NCBI RefSeq assembly: GCF_025717515.1
Contig: NZ_JAJIRN010000011.1
Span: 62,001 to 126,000, forward strand
Reading direction: 5' to 3'
From: Roseateles oligotrophus
GTDB lineage: Bacteria; Pseudomonadota; Gammaproteobacteria; Burkholderiales; Burkholderiaceae_C
Length of the DNA stretch: 64,000 nucleotides
Made by a program: the position numbers and the translations under genes. Positions 33,537 to 43,173 of this stretch are shown here, one piece after another. The notes below the pieces were generated by a model, which had not been told where the DNA came from, searched no databases, and saw nothing but the letters and a program-made list of their open reading frames with translations. Position 1 is the stretch's first letter. The number at the start of each line of letters is the position of its first letter.

Positions 33537-35426
33537 ATGTCGGATCAAGCAGCACTGATCAAGCAGCATGACCTGACCCTGTTGGCGCAAGGCCTGCACC
33601 CGCGCCCGTTTGAGGTCTTGGGCGCTCATGCGATGGCGCTTGACGGCGTGGCCGGCGTGCGCTTTGCCGTTTGGGCGCCGAACGCCAGCGCCGTCAGCGT
33701 GGTGGGCGACTTCAACGCTTGGGATGGCCGCAGCGCCCCGATGCAGAGGATGGAGCAGGGCGGCATCTGGGTGAGCTTTGTGCCCGCTGCCGCCTTGGGC
33801 GATCTCTACAAGTTCGAGCTGCACGATGCCGCCGGCCATCTGCTGCCCTTGAAGGCCGACCCCTATGCGCGGGCCGCGCAATTGCGGCCCGACACGGCCA
33901 GCATCGTCGCCAGCGCCTTGCCGCCGCCCAAACGCCTCTCGCCCGAACGCGCTGCGGCCAATGCGCGCTCGGCGCCGATCTCGATTTACGAGGTACATGC
34001 GGCGTCCTGGCGGCGCGGCGCGGCGCAGTTTCCGACTTGGGACGAGCTGGCCGAGCGCTTGCCGGCCTATGTGGCCGAGATGGGCTTCACCCATCTGCAG
34101 CTGATGCCTATCAGCGAGCATCCGTTTGACGGCTCCTGGGGCTATCAGACCCTGGGTCTGTATGCGCCGAGCGCACGCTTCGGCCCGCCCGAGGGTTTTG
34201 CTCGTTTTGTGGCGGCCTGCCATGCGCGAGGCTTGGGTCTGCTGCTGGACTGGGTGCCGGCGCATTTCCCGTCCGACGCCCATGGGCTGGCGAACTTCGA
34301 CGGCACGCAGCTGTATGAATATGCCGACCCGCGCGAAGGCTTTCATCGCGACTGGAACACGCTGATCTACAACTTCGGCCGCAACGAGGTGCGCCAATTC
34401 CTGGTCGGCAATGCGCTGTATTGGACCGAGCGCTGGGGTGTTGACGGCCTGCGCGTCGATGCGGTCGCGTCCATGCTTTACCGCGACTACTCGCGCCCGG
34501 CCGGTGAATGGATTCCGAATAGCGAAGGCGGGCGCGAGAACTTCGAGGCAATCGCCTTGCTGCGTCGCATGAATGAACAATTGGGCCTCGACGCGCCCGG
34601 TGTCATCACGGTGGCCGAGGAGTCGACCAGCTTTCCCGGCGTGTCCGCGCCAACCTCGGCCGGCGGCCTGGGCTTCCACTACAAATGGAATATGGGCTGG
34701 ATGAATGACACGCTGGCCTATATGCGTGAAGACCCGATCCACCGGCGCTGGCATCATGACAAGATGACCTTTGGTCTGGTCTATGCGTTCAGCGAGAACT
34801 TTGTGCTGCCGATCTCGCATGACGAGGTTGTGCATGGCAAGGGCTCAATGCTGGGCAAGATGCCCGGCGACGCTTGGCAAAAATTCGCCAATCTGCGCGC
34901 CTATTACGGCTTTATGTGGGGGCACCCCGGCAAGAAGCTGCTGTTCATGGGGCAGGAGTTCGCCCAAAGCAGCGAATGGAATCATGACGCCGAATTGCCC
35001 TGGCAAATGCTTGATGACGAGCGGCATGCCGGCGTGCAGCGCTTGGTGCGTGATTTGAATACCCTTTACCGCCAGCAGCCGGCGCTGCACTGGCTTGACT
35101 GCGAGGCCGCCGGTTTCGAGTGGTTGGATGCGGCGGACGCCGAGCATTCGGTTTTGGCCTGGATGCGCAAAGACGGCTCAGCACCGCCGGTCATTGTTGT
35201 TAGCAACTTCACCCCAGTGCCGCGCCATGGCTATCGTCTGGGTGTGCCGGCCGGCTATGCGATTTGGACTGAAGCCCTGAACACCGATTCTGCGCATTAC
35301 GGCGGCAGCAATATGGGCAATCAAGCCGGACAGCTGCTTGCTGAGCCCGTGGCCGCACAGGGCCAAGCGCAGTCGATTGTGCTGAGCTTGCCGCCACTGG
35401 CCTGCCTTTTTCTTGTGCCTGCCTGA
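33537..35426 (+). CDS. glgB: 1,4-alpha-glucan branching enzyme
   Basis: This 629-residue GH13 enzyme makes alpha-1,6 branches. It has a CBM48 domain ([24 protein letters not shown]) and the barrel start [13 protein letters not shown]. The catalytic residues are D308 (LRVDAV), E361 (VAEEST) and D429 ([13 protein letters not shown]). [18 protein letters not shown] and [21 protein letters not shown] are branching-enzyme signatures. The ATG at 33537 is five bases after glgP and gives the expected start; a TTG at 33528 in frame is less likely. A branching enzyme between degradative genes implies that the cell also builds or remodels glycogen, although glgA and glgC are not in the window. Confidence 0.94.
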   Translation: MSDQAALIKQHDLTLLAQGLHPRPFEVLGAHAMALDGVAGVRFAVWAPNASAVSVVGDFNAWDGRSAPMQRMEQGGIWVSFVPAAALGDLYKFELHDAAGHLLPLKADPYARAAQLRPDTASIVASALPPPKRLSPERAAANARSAPISIYEVHAASWRRGAAQFPTWDELAERLPAYVAEMGFTHLQLMPISEHPFDGSWGYQTLGLYAPSARFGPPEGFARFVAACHARGLGLLLDWVPAHFPSDAHGLANFDGTQLYEYADPREGFHRDWNTLIYNFGRNEVRQFLVGNALYWTERWGVDGLRVDAVASMLYRDYSRPAGEWIPNSEGGRENFEAIALLRRMNEQLGLDAPGVITVAEESTSFPGVSAPTSAGGLGFHYKWNMGWMNDTLAYMREDPIHRRWHHDKMTFGLVYAFSENFVLPISHDEVVHGKGSMLGKMPGDAWQKFANLRAYYGFMWGHPGKKLLFMGQEFAQSSEWNHDAELPWQMLDDERHAGVQRLVRDLNTLYRQQPALHWLDCEAAGFEWLDAADAEHSVLAWMRKDGSAPPVIVVSNFTPVPRHGYRLGVPAGYAIWTEALNTDSAHYGGSNMGNQAGQLLAEPVAAQGQAQSIVLSLPPLACLFLVPA

Positions 35427-35440
35427 AGCCATATTTATCT

Positions 35441-37549
35441 ATGTCTGCATTGCCAATAAAACTCTTGCCCGGGCGCCACGAGCCGCTGGGCGCCACGCCG
35501 CGCGACGGTGGCATCAATTTCGCCGTGTTCTCGGAAGGCGCAACGCGTATCGAACTGTGCATCTTTGATGCCTCGGGCCAGCGTGAGCTGCGCCGCTATG
35601 AGCTCCCCGGCCATGACGATGGGGTCTTCCACGGCTTCTTGCCCGGCCTCGGCGCGGGTCTGGTCTATGGCCTGCGCGCCCACGGCCCTTACGCGCCCGA
35701 GCATGGCCACCGCTTCAACGCCCACAAGCTGCTGCTCGACCCCTATGCGCGCGAGATCGTCGGCCATTTCAATTGGGGCCCCGAGCAGCATGGCTATGAG
35801 CTGGGGCATCCGGACGGCCCGCGCTCCTTCGATACACGCGACAACGCGCTGCAAGCCTTGAAGGGCAGGGTGGCCGCGCCGCCGTTGCCTGGCAGCAGCC
35901 CGCGCCTGAATGCGCCGCGCCATGCGACGGCCGATCTGGTGCTGTACGAGGTCCATGTGAAGGGTTTTTCCAAGCAGCTGCCGGGCGTGCCGGCCGAGCT
36001 GCAGGGCACCTATGCCGGCCTGGCGCATCCGGTCGCGCTGGCGCATTTCAAGGCCCTGGGCGTGACGACCTTGTCCTTGCTGCCGGTCCACTATCACATC
36101 GACGAACCGCATCTGGCCGACCTGCGCAAGCCCAATTACTGGGGCTATAACAGCCTGGGTTTTTTCAGCCCGGACCCCGGTCTGGCTCAGGCCCGGCACC
36201 GGGGCGACCCGAGCGCCGTGCGGGACGAGTTTCGCGCGATGGTGCGCGAGCTGCACGCGGCCGGGCTGGAGGTGGTTTTGGACGTGGTCTACAACCACAC
36301 GCCTGAGGGCAATGAGTTCGGCCCGACTCTGAGCTTCAGGGGCCTGGACAACCGCAGCTACTACCGTCTGGTTGCCGATGACAAAAGCCGTTATGAGAAT
36401 GTCAGCGCCTGCGGCAATACCGTCAACTGCGCTCATCCGCGTGTCGCGCAGCTGGTGCTGGACTCGCTGCGTTACTGGGTCGGCGAGATGGGCGTCGATG
36501 GCTTCCGGTTTGATTTGGCACCGGTGCTGGGCCGCACCCACCACGGCTTCGACCCGCAAGCGGCCTTCTTCACCGCCTTGCGGCAGGACCCGCTGCTGGC
36601 CGGCGTGCATCTGATTTCGGAACCCTGGGATGCCGGTCATGAGGGCTATCAGGTCGGGCGCTTCCCGGGCCGCTTCCTGGACTGGAATGACAAGTTCCGC
36701 GATGCGGTGCGCGGCTATTGGTTGCGCTCGGACAAACCCAGCGTCGGACGCGGCGAGCTGGCGCGGCGCTTCATGGCGTCCAGCGATCTGTTTCACCATG
36801 GCAGCCGTCGGCCGACGGCCTCGGTCAATTTTGTCTCTGTGCATGATGGTTATGTTTTGGCCGATGTGGTGAGCTTCTCGACCAAGCACAACCACGCCAA
36901 TGGCGAAGACAACCGCGACGGCCGTGACGGCGAACTCTGCGCCAACTTCGGCGCCGAGGGGCCGAGCGACGACGCCACCATTCGCGCCACCCGCCTGCGC
37001 GTGCGCCGTGCGATGCTGGCCACGCTGCTGCTGGCGCAGGGCACGCCGATGCTGTGCGCGGGGGACGAAATCGGCAACAGCCAGGGCGGCAATAACAATG
37101 CCTATTGCCAGGACAACGCGACGACTTGGCTGAGCTGGGCCGAGGCCGAGGCCGACACGCAAGCCTTTGTGGCGCAACTATTGGCGCTGCGCCGGCAAGA
37201 GCCCTTGCTGCGCCATGAGGCCTGGTTTGCCTCGGCCGGGGAAACCGGCGACGCCGCTGCGCGCCTGCGCTGGTTCACGCCGGCCGGCCATGAGATGCAG
37301 CAGCAAGACTGGTTCGATGCCTGCGGCCATGCCTTTGCGGCACAGATGTTCGAGGCCGGCGCCAGCCAGCCGCGCTTGATGGTGGTGTTCAACCCCGAGC
37401 CCCAGGAGCTGGCCTTCAAGCTCAGCGGTGGCGCCTGGCGCCTGGCGCTGGACAGCAGCGCCGCGCTGCGAATCAGTGATCAAATTTTCCAAACAGGTCA
37501 GACAATGACCATCCCCGGGCGCAGCCTGCTTGTGCTGCGCCATGACTGA
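35441..37549 (+). CDS. glgX: Glycogen debranching enzyme GlgX
   Basis: This 702-residue GH13 isoamylase-type enzyme removes short (limit-dextrin) branches left by GlgP. It opens with PGRHEPLGATPRDGGINFAVFSE (CBM48). LYEVHVKGFSKQLPGVPAELQGTYAGL is diagnostic for GlgX. The catalytic residues are D358 (FRFDLAPVL), E394 (ISEPWD) and D469 (VHDGYV). NYWGYNSLGFFSPD and GDEIGNSQGGNNNAYCQDN are conserved. It starts 14 bases after glgB. The next gene's start lies at or just past its stop, suggesting coupled translation. Confidence 0.95.
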   Translation: MSALPIKLLPGRHEPLGATPRDGGINFAVFSEGATRIELCIFDASGQRELRRYELPGHDDGVFHGFLPGLGAGLVYGLRAHGPYAPEHGHRFNAHKLLLDPYAREIVGHFNWGPEQHGYELGHPDGPRSFDTRDNALQALKGRVAAPPLPGSSPRLNAPRHATADLVLYEVHVKGFSKQLPGVPAELQGTYAGLAHPVALAHFKALGVTTLSLLPVHYHIDEPHLADLRKPNYWGYNSLGFFSPDPGLAQARHRGDPSAVRDEFRAMVRELHAAGLEVVLDVVYNHTPEGNEFGPTLSFRGLDNRSYYRLVADDKSRYENVSACGNTVNCAHPRVAQLVLDSLRYWVGEMGVDGFRFDLAPVLGRTHHGFDPQAAFFTALRQDPLLAGVHLISEPWDAGHEGYQVGRFPGRFLDWNDKFRDAVRGYWLRSDKPSVGRGELARRFMASSDLFHHGSRRPTASVNFVSVHDGYVLADVVSFSTKHNHANGEDNRDGRDGELCANFGAEGPSDDATIRATRLRVRRAMLATLLLAQGTPMLCAGDEIGNSQGGNNNAYCQDNATTWLSWAEAEADTQAFVAQLLALRRQEPLLRHEAWFASAGETGDAAARLRWFTPAGHEMQQQDWFDACGHAFAAQMFEAGASQPRLMVVFNPEPQELAFKLSGGAWRLALDSSAALRISDQIFQTGQTMTIPGRSLLVLRHD

Positions 37550-37565
37550 AGAAGAGCCACTCACC

Positions 37566-39083
37566 ATGAACCTCAATCAACGCTCCGCTGGCGTGCTCTT
37601 GCACATCACTTCCTTGCCCGGCCCGCACGGCATGGGGGACTTCGGCCCCGACGCTTTTGCTTTTGTGGATTGGCTGCACGGCGCCGGCCAGAGCATCTGG
37701 CAGTTGCTGCCGACCACGCCGATCGGCCCCGGCGACTCGCCTTACCAAGGCGTGTCGGCCTTTGCCGGCAGCCAATGGATGGTCGCGTTTGAACCGCTGA
37801 TCGCCAAGGGTTGGTTGGCACCGCTGCATCTGCCCACCGATGGCTTTGACGCTCAAGTGGTCGATTACGGCCGCGTGTTGCCCTGGCGTGAACAGCAGCT
37901 GCGCTTGGCATCCGCAGGCTTCTTCGCCAAGGCCAGTGCCGAAGACCGCGCCGCTTTTGCCGCCTGGTGCGAGGCTCAAAAGGATTGGCTGGACGATTAC
38001 GCGCTCTTCATGGCGATCCGCTCACCGCTGAACGGCCTGCCTTGGTGGAGTTGGGCGCCGGCCTTGGCACGGCGCGAGCCTGAGGCCTTGGCCGCAGCAC
38101 GCCTCAGCCACGCCGACGAATACCGCTTCTGGCAGTTTGTGCAATGGGCGTTTGACAGCCAGATTGGCGCTCTCAAGGCCTATGCCAATGGCAAGGGCGT
38201 CTCCATCATGGGCGACCTGCCGATCTTCGTCGCGCATGACAGCGCCGATTGCTGGTCGCGCCCGGAGCTGTATCACCTGGATGAGAACTTTCAGCCCACG
38301 GTGGTGGCCGGTGTGCCGCCGGACGCGATGTCACAGGACGGCCAGCGTTGGGGCAATCCGCTCTATTGCTGGGAGGCCATGGCCGCCGACAACTACCGCT
38401 GGTGGACGGCCCGCGTCAAGCGTGCGCTGAGCCAGGCCGATGTGTTCCGCATCGACCATTTCCGCGGCTTTGCCGGCTATTACGAAATCCCGGCCAGCAG
38501 CCCGGACGCAAAGCAAGGTCAGTGGGTGACCGGCCCTGGTCAGGCCTTGTTCGACGCCATCGCGGCCGCGCTTGGTGCCTTGCCGATCGTGGCGGAAGAC
38601 CTGGGCTTCATCACGCCGGATGTGCATGAACTGCGCGACGGCTGCGGCTTCCCCGGCATGAAGATCTTGCAGTTCGGCTTCGGCGGCGATGCGACGCATG
38701 AGTTCTTGCCGCATATGTGGCCGCGCAACTGCGTCGCCTACACCGGCACGCATGACAACGACACCGTGCGCGGCTGGTGGGACAAGGCCGCCGCCCATGA
38801 GCGTGCCTATGCGGGCGCCTATCTGGCTTGCGGCGAGCAGGATGTGCATTGGGCGATGATTCGCGCCTGCTGCAATTCGGTCGCCAATATGGCGGTGTTC
38901 CCGCTTCAGGATGTGCTGGGCTTGGGGGCTGAGCACCGCATGAATGTGCCGGGCGTCTTGGGCGGCAACTGGGCCTGGCGCTTCACCTGGCAGATGCTGG
39001 GTAGCGAGCCGGCGCGTGTGCTGGGCCTGATCTCGGCCGCCAGCGGCCGGGCGCCGATCGGCTTGCTGCGCTTGCCGGCTTGA
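37566..39083 (+). CDS. malQ: 4-alpha-glucanotransferase (amylomaltase)
   Basis: This 505-residue GH77 enzyme transfers maltosyl and larger units between maltodextrins, releasing glucose. RSAGVLLHITSLPGPHGMGDFG and QLLPTTPIGPGDSPYQGVSAFAG are signature segments. The catalytic residues are D297 (FRIDHFRGF), E344 (VAEDLG) and D397 (THDNDTVRGWW). The start is ambiguous. ATG 37566 follows the purine-rich GAAGAAGAG and gives the conserved N-terminus; ATG 37542 would overlap the glgX stop. It is the last gene of the glg operon, followed by a strong hairpin. MalQ-derived glucose feeds the two glucokinases. Confidence 0.94.
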   Translation: MNLNQRSAGVLLHITSLPGPHGMGDFGPDAFAFVDWLHGAGQSIWQLLPTTPIGPGDSPYQGVSAFAGSQWMVAFEPLIAKGWLAPLHLPTDGFDAQVVDYGRVLPWREQQLRLASAGFFAKASAEDRAAFAAWCEAQKDWLDDYALFMAIRSPLNGLPWWSWAPALARREPEALAAARLSHADEYRFWQFVQWAFDSQIGALKAYANGKGVSIMGDLPIFVAHDSADCWSRPELYHLDENFQPTVVAGVPPDAMSQDGQRWGNPLYCWEAMAADNYRWWTARVKRALSQADVFRIDHFRGFAGYYEIPASSPDAKQGQWVTGPGQALFDAIAAALGALPIVAEDLGFITPDVHELRDGCGFPGMKILQFGFGGDATHEFLPHMWPRNCVAYTGTHDNDTVRGWWDKAAAHERAYAGAYLACGEQDVHWAMIRACCNSVANMAVFPLQDVLGLGAEHRMNVPGVLGGNWAWRFTWQMLGSEPARVLGLISAASGRAPIGLLRLPA

Positions 39084-39114
39084 CGAACAAGGCTGGCTTG
39101 CTTGGGTAAAACTT

Positions 39115-39143
39115 GCTTGGGTAATCTTACCCAAGCATTGTTT
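39115..39143. terminator. Hairpin terminator between malQ and the response regulator
   Basis: GCTTGGGTAA (39115-39124), a two-base loop and TTACCCAAGC (39127-39136) form a perfect 10-base stem, followed by attgttt. The sequence GCTTGGGTAAA also occurs once just upstream as a partial duplicate. It lies between convergent genes and could work in both directions. Confidence 0.75.
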
Positions 39144-39168
39144 ACTCAGGCGGGGCCGGCTTCTTCGA

Positions 39169-39912
39169 TCAGACCAAGCCCTGCTTACTCGCCAACACAG
39201 CGGCTTCGGCGCGGCTGGAGACGTTGAGCTTTTTGTAGATCGACTTGATGTGGTCATTGACGGTGAACCACTTGATGCCCATCAGATTGGCGATTTCCTT
39301 GATCGTGAAACCCTTGCTGAGGTAGGTCAGCACTTCACTCTCGCGCGGCGTCAGGCGTTCCCACTCGGGTGGCGGGTCAAGCACGACGGAACGCCCGGCG
39401 CTGAATACCGCACTCGATGACAGGGAACCAAAGCCGGAGTTCAGCGTCATGGGGCCGGAGTCGCCGCTTGAATTGGGTCGGAAATGTGACAGCAGACGCC
39501 GCGCAATCGCGGGAGACAGCGGAGGCTGGCCGCGCACGATCCGCTGCAACTCTTCCACCAGCACCTCAAAGCGGTCTTCTTTGAGCAGATAGCCATCGGC
39601 ACCGCATTGCAGCGCCGGGAACAGGTGGTCGTCATCCGAGTAAAGCGTGGTGACGATTTTCAACGCCGATGAACCGGCCATCTCGGCCAGGAACTCCATG
39701 CCATTGCCGTCCGGTAGTTCCAGGTCGACCAGGATCAGCTTGAAGCCGGCCTCGGGTGAGATTTCGGCCAACCTGGCTGTATGGCGGCGCGCGCCCTCCA
39801 AGTCGCCGGCCTCGGTGATTTCCATCGGGTCGCTGAAACTCTCGCGCACAACTCTGCACAAGAAGCTTCGAGCAACCGGGTTATCTTCAATGATCAATAC
39901 TTTGACGGCCAT
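39169..39912 (-). CDS. NarL/LuxR-type response regulator (orphan)
   Basis: This 247-residue two-domain regulator has a receiver domain (1-125) with acidic pocket E9/D10, phospho-acceptor D63 (LILVDLELPDG), Thr-type switch (VTTLYSDDD) and Lys at GYLLKED. A Ser/Gly-rich linker (about 145-180) leads to a LuxR helix-turn-helix (RLTPRESEVLTYLSKGFTIKEIANLMG, NDHIKSIYKKLNVSSRAE). No histidine kinase is adjacent. It converges with malQ and lies upstream of nothing obvious; its promoter is in the 207-base gap before the second TonB receptor's stop. The role is unknown. Confidence 0.88.
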   Translation of the reverse strand: MAVKVLIIEDNPVARSFLCRVVRESFSDPMEITEAGDLEGARRHTARLAEISPEAGFKLILVDLELPDGNGMEFLAEMAGSSALKIVTTLYSDDDHLFPALQCGADGYLLKEDRFEVLVEELQRIVRGQPPLSPAIARRLLSHFRPNSSGDSGPMTLNSGFGSLSSSAVFSAGRSVVLDPPPEWERLTPRESEVLTYLSKGFTIKEIANLMGIKWFTVNDHIKSIYKKLNVSSRAEAAVLASKQGLV

Positions 39913-40119
39913 AAATTGATTGTCCAGATAGCGGCAATCCTATCTCACATCTGCTCCTTTCTTGCCCTCGGAAGTACCCGGTAAGCATTCGTTTGTATCT
40001 TCTGGTACACCGACCACATACTGAGTTAGGGATTGCTCTCCGGGAATTCCCCAATTTGGCTTCCATCGACTGCGGAGATAGATCCAGGGACTCGCTTTGC
40101 AGCCCCCGGATGCATCGAC

Positions 40120-42858
40120 TTAACGGAAGGAGTAGCTCAGGCTGGCGTAGAAATTGCGGCCACGCGGGTCCGTGTAGGTCGGGTCATAGGTGGCCAGGAA
40201 GTAGTAGCCTTGGTTGGAGAACGGCGGCTGCTTGTCGAACAGATTCTGCACGCCAACGCGCAGCTTCGCGGCCTTGTTGATGGCCCAGAAGCCCGACATG
40301 TCCCACAACGAATAGGCCTGCACATTGCGCGCCGGCAGCAACTGGCTGGTGTTGGGGTTGAAGGCGGTGTTGTGGTCGGTGTAGCCCGAGTAATAGGTGT
40401 TGCCCAGGGTCAGGCCAAAGGCGCCGATGTCCCAATCCGCCGACAGCCGGTGACGCCATTTCTGGATCACTTGGTCGCTCAGGAAGCGCCCGGCATTGCT
40501 CTGGAAAGGCTCGCCGGCGCCGAACTGGCGCTCGTACTTCAGCACATAGGTGCCGTTTGCATTGACCCTGAACTGCCCGGCTTCACCGGCGTTGAAACGG
40601 TAGTTGACATCCAAATCAATGCCCGAGGTGCGCAGCTCGCCTTGGTTTTCCTTCTTCAACAAAATGGTGTCGATGAACTCGCCGAACTCGTCGCGCTTGA
40701 CGTAGCCCTTTTCGTACTTGGACAAATTGCCCAGAATCACCTGCTCGGACAAATCGCTGATCACATCGGTTTTGTTGATCACCCAGTAGTCAATGCTGGC
40801 GCTCAGTTCACGCACCGGCTCCAGCACCAGGCCCAGCGAGAATTGTTTGGACTTCTCGGGCTTGAGCTTGTCATTGCTGCGGCGCTCGACCCGCCATTGG
40901 TCGGTGCAATCGGCCACCGAGAAGCCTTGCGAGACGCAGCCCGGGTCGGTCAAGAAGGCCGAGCTGGAGCCAAACGAGGTCGGGCGGGTCAGCTCATTGA
41001 TGCTGGGCGCGCGAAAACCGGTGCCGGCCGAGCCGCGCAGCATCAGCTGCTTGCTTGGCTGCCAGCGCGCGCCGAGCTTGGGGTTGAAGGTGTTGCCCAC
41101 GCCGCTGTAGTCATCAAAGCGTGCGGCCAGTTGGACCTCCAACTCCTTGGTGAAGGGGGCGTTCAATTCGCCGTAGACGGCGGCCACATTGCGGCTGTTT
41201 TTGCTGGCCGGTGGCGAGTCACCGCGCGAGCTGCGGTCGCCCTGGATATTGTTAGTTAGTAGCAGGGCCGAAGGATTGAACTCGGCCTCCTCGCGGCGGA
41301 ATTCGGCGCCGAAGGCCGCGCCCAGCGCGCCTCCGCCCAGCTGCATCAGATCGCCGCTGAATTTGGCGTCCACGGTCGTCGTTGTGCCTTTGGAACTGCG
41401 CGCGGTGTCTTGCACCTTGATGCTGCCCAGCAGGTCTTGGCCGGCTTGGGGCGATTTGCCGAAGGGGTTGATCTGGCCGGCGCGCACGCCCGCGACGAAT
41501 TTGTCATACAGGAAGTAGCCGTCCTTCAGCGCGTCGTCGGTCTTGTTGACGGCGCGGTTCAGCGCGATGTCGTAATCCCAAGTTCCCAGTGAGCCGCTGA
41601 CGCCCGCGACGATGCGCTCGGCATCGCTGCTGACCTCATTGCTGCGGTTGCCGCCCTCGGTGACGCGCTGGCGTACGTCGACATTGCCACCGAAGGGCAG
41701 CGGTTTGGGCAAGAAGGGGTTGATTGCGGCCGTCGGCACGCCGGTGATCTCGATCGGATTCGGGCTGGCCACATACAGCGTCTTGGTCTTGCTTTTGAGG
41801 ACCTCGGCAAACAGCTGTGTTTCGTTATTGAGCTGGAACACACCGCGGCCCAAAAAGGCGGCCTTGTCCGACTCGGGGTAGAGCTCGGTGTCCTGCATAT
41901 AGTCAAAGCTGCAGGCCTCGGACAGATTGTCTTTGGCGTAGACGGTGGCCGGCGGGTTGCAAGCCGGCGCATACAAGTTGATGGTGCGCTGCGTAAAGGG
42001 TTTGCCGTTGACGGTGAAGCCGGCCGCGTTGAGCGCATCGAGCTGGACCTTGCGCGGAGCGGACTTGCTCGCCAGGCGGATATTGCCGGGGAAGGTGCGG
42101 CTGGACATATAGAACGGCAAGGTGGTCGCCAGCGGCCGATCCTGCAAGAATTCGCGCTCGGTCGAACGCAGACCGCCGAGCTTTTGCACATCGATGACGC
42201 CGAACACATTGAAGCGATCTTTGGCCAGATCGCCGAAGCCGCCGCCTATCGAGGCGGCCGTTTTTTCGGCGCCGCCTTCTTGCGTGCGCGAGGCGTAGAC
42301 ATTGATGTCGGCACCTCGGTAGTCCTTGCGGGTGATGAAGTTGATGACGCCGCCGATCGCGTCGGTGCCGTAAATGGCGGAGGCGCCGTCTTTCAGAATT
42401 TCGACCCGCTCGATCGCGCCGGCCGGGATGTTGTTCAGGTCCACGCCCGAGTTGTCGCCGGGCGAAGCGAAGTTGGCCATGCGCCGGCCGTTCAACAGGA
42501 TCAAGGTGCTGGACACGCCGATACCGCGCAGATTGGCGCCGTTGAAGCCGCGCTGGCCGCCGGTGCTGTCGGTGATGCTGGCGCCGTCGGTCAGGCCGGC
42601 GGTGTTGCCGCTGATCGAGCGCATGATTTCGGCCGCCGTGGTGGCGCCGGTCTTGTCGATGTCGGCGCGCTTCAAGGTCTGCACCGGCAGCGCGGTTTCG
42701 CCCTCGATGCGCTTGATGCTGGTGCCGGTGATGTCAACGCGCTCGAGTTTGGCTTCTTGTGCCAGGGCTTGCCAGCCGACGCTGCTGGCGACCAGCAAAG
42801 TGGCCGCTTGGGCCAAGCGCTTGAGCTTGAAGGGATGCGGCATGCGGGAGTGGGTCAT
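40120..42858 (-). CDS. TonB-dependent receptor, probably for cyanophycin fragments
   Basis: This 912-residue outer-membrane receptor has a signal peptide (KRLAQAATLLVASSVGWQALA-QEA) and TonB box region LERVDITGTSIKR. The plug includes LRGIGVSSTLILLNGRRMANF, VDLNNIPAGAIERVEILKDGASAIYGTDAIGGVINFITRKDYRG. The barrel ends in RNFYASLSYSFR. This plug type is shared by many peptide/siderophore/polymer receptors and does not fix the substrate. It is divergent from a secreted cyanophycinase across a 315-base region, so uptake of cyanophycin-derived peptides is the simplest reading. Two starts are possible (42858 and 42843). No exbB, exbD or tonB is nearby. Confidence 0.85.
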   Translation of the reverse strand: MTHSRMPHPFKLKRLAQAATLLVASSVGWQALAQEAKLERVDITGTSIKRIEGETALPVQTLKRADIDKTGATTAAEIMRSISGNTAGLTDGASITDSTGGQRGFNGANLRGIGVSSTLILLNGRRMANFASPGDNSGVDLNNIPAGAIERVEILKDGASAIYGTDAIGGVINFITRKDYRGADINVYASRTQEGGAEKTAASIGGGFGDLAKDRFNVFGVIDVQKLGGLRSTEREFLQDRPLATTLPFYMSSRTFPGNIRLASKSAPRKVQLDALNAAGFTVNGKPFTQRTINLYAPACNPPATVYAKDNLSEACSFDYMQDTELYPESDKAAFLGRGVFQLNNETQLFAEVLKSKTKTLYVASPNPIEITGVPTAAINPFLPKPLPFGGNVDVRQRVTEGGNRSNEVSSDAERIVAGVSGSLGTWDYDIALNRAVNKTDDALKDGYFLYDKFVAGVRAGQINPFGKSPQAGQDLLGSIKVQDTARSSKGTTTTVDAKFSGDLMQLGGGALGAAFGAEFRREEAEFNPSALLLTNNIQGDRSSRGDSPPASKNSRNVAAVYGELNAPFTKELEVQLAARFDDYSGVGNTFNPKLGARWQPSKQLMLRGSAGTGFRAPSINELTRPTSFGSSSAFLTDPGCVSQGFSVADCTDQWRVERRSNDKLKPEKSKQFSLGLVLEPVRELSASIDYWVINKTDVISDLSEQVILGNLSKYEKGYVKRDEFGEFIDTILLKKENQGELRTSGIDLDVNYRFNAGEAGQFRVNANGTYVLKYERQFGAGEPFQSNAGRFLSDQVIQKWRHRLSADWDIGAFGLTLGNTYYSGYTDHNTAFNPNTSQLLPARNVQAYSLWDMSGFWAINKAAKLRVGVQNLFDKQPPFSNQGYYFLATYDPTYTDPRGRNFYASLSYSFR

Positions 42859-43173
42859 GATGAAGTGGCCTCGTTTGACTGATGGGAAGGAAGTAGGTGA
42901 CGCAGGGGAATCGGAGGCCGTTGCGCGCTTGCCGAGGGGTCTGCGCTATTGGCCTTGGATGCACTCTAGGAGCGCGCCGCATGACTTGCCTATGGGGTTT
43001 TGGTGGCCCGGTCGCTTGTGCGCAAGTCCATGTCGCTTGGCCGCAAACCCTCGATGAACAGGCACAACAGCGCTTGCAACGATGCGACATGCACTTGCGT
43101 TTTGGGGCCAAACAGGGCCTGTCTGGGGCCATACCCGCTGGCGATTGCGGGCCGGCGCTGACAGACTGGCGCC
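42859..43173. other. Divergent control region, TonB receptor / cyanophycinase
   Basis: This is a 315-base gap with no gene. It contains a 16-base sequence and its inverted near-copy (43021-43036 and 43084-43099, one mismatch), and several GGGGCC/GGCCC runs. These are good candidates for operator sites of the locus regulator. There is no HexR-like motif. Confidence 0.6.
43021..43099. repeat. 16-base inverted repeat in the cyanophycin control region
   Basis: CGCAAGTCCATGTCGC at 43021-43036 and GCGACATGCACTTGCG at 43084-43099 are inverted copies with a single mismatch, 47 bases apart. The 63-base centre spacing is six helical turns, as expected of paired operator sites. Confidence 0.65.

Noticed and set aside
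35435-37177. Long minus-strand open frame (580 codons) opposite glgX
   Set aside because: Its predicted product is rich in Arg, Gln, His and Ala without family features, typical of the complement of a high-GC gene; glgX on the plus strand is unmistakable.
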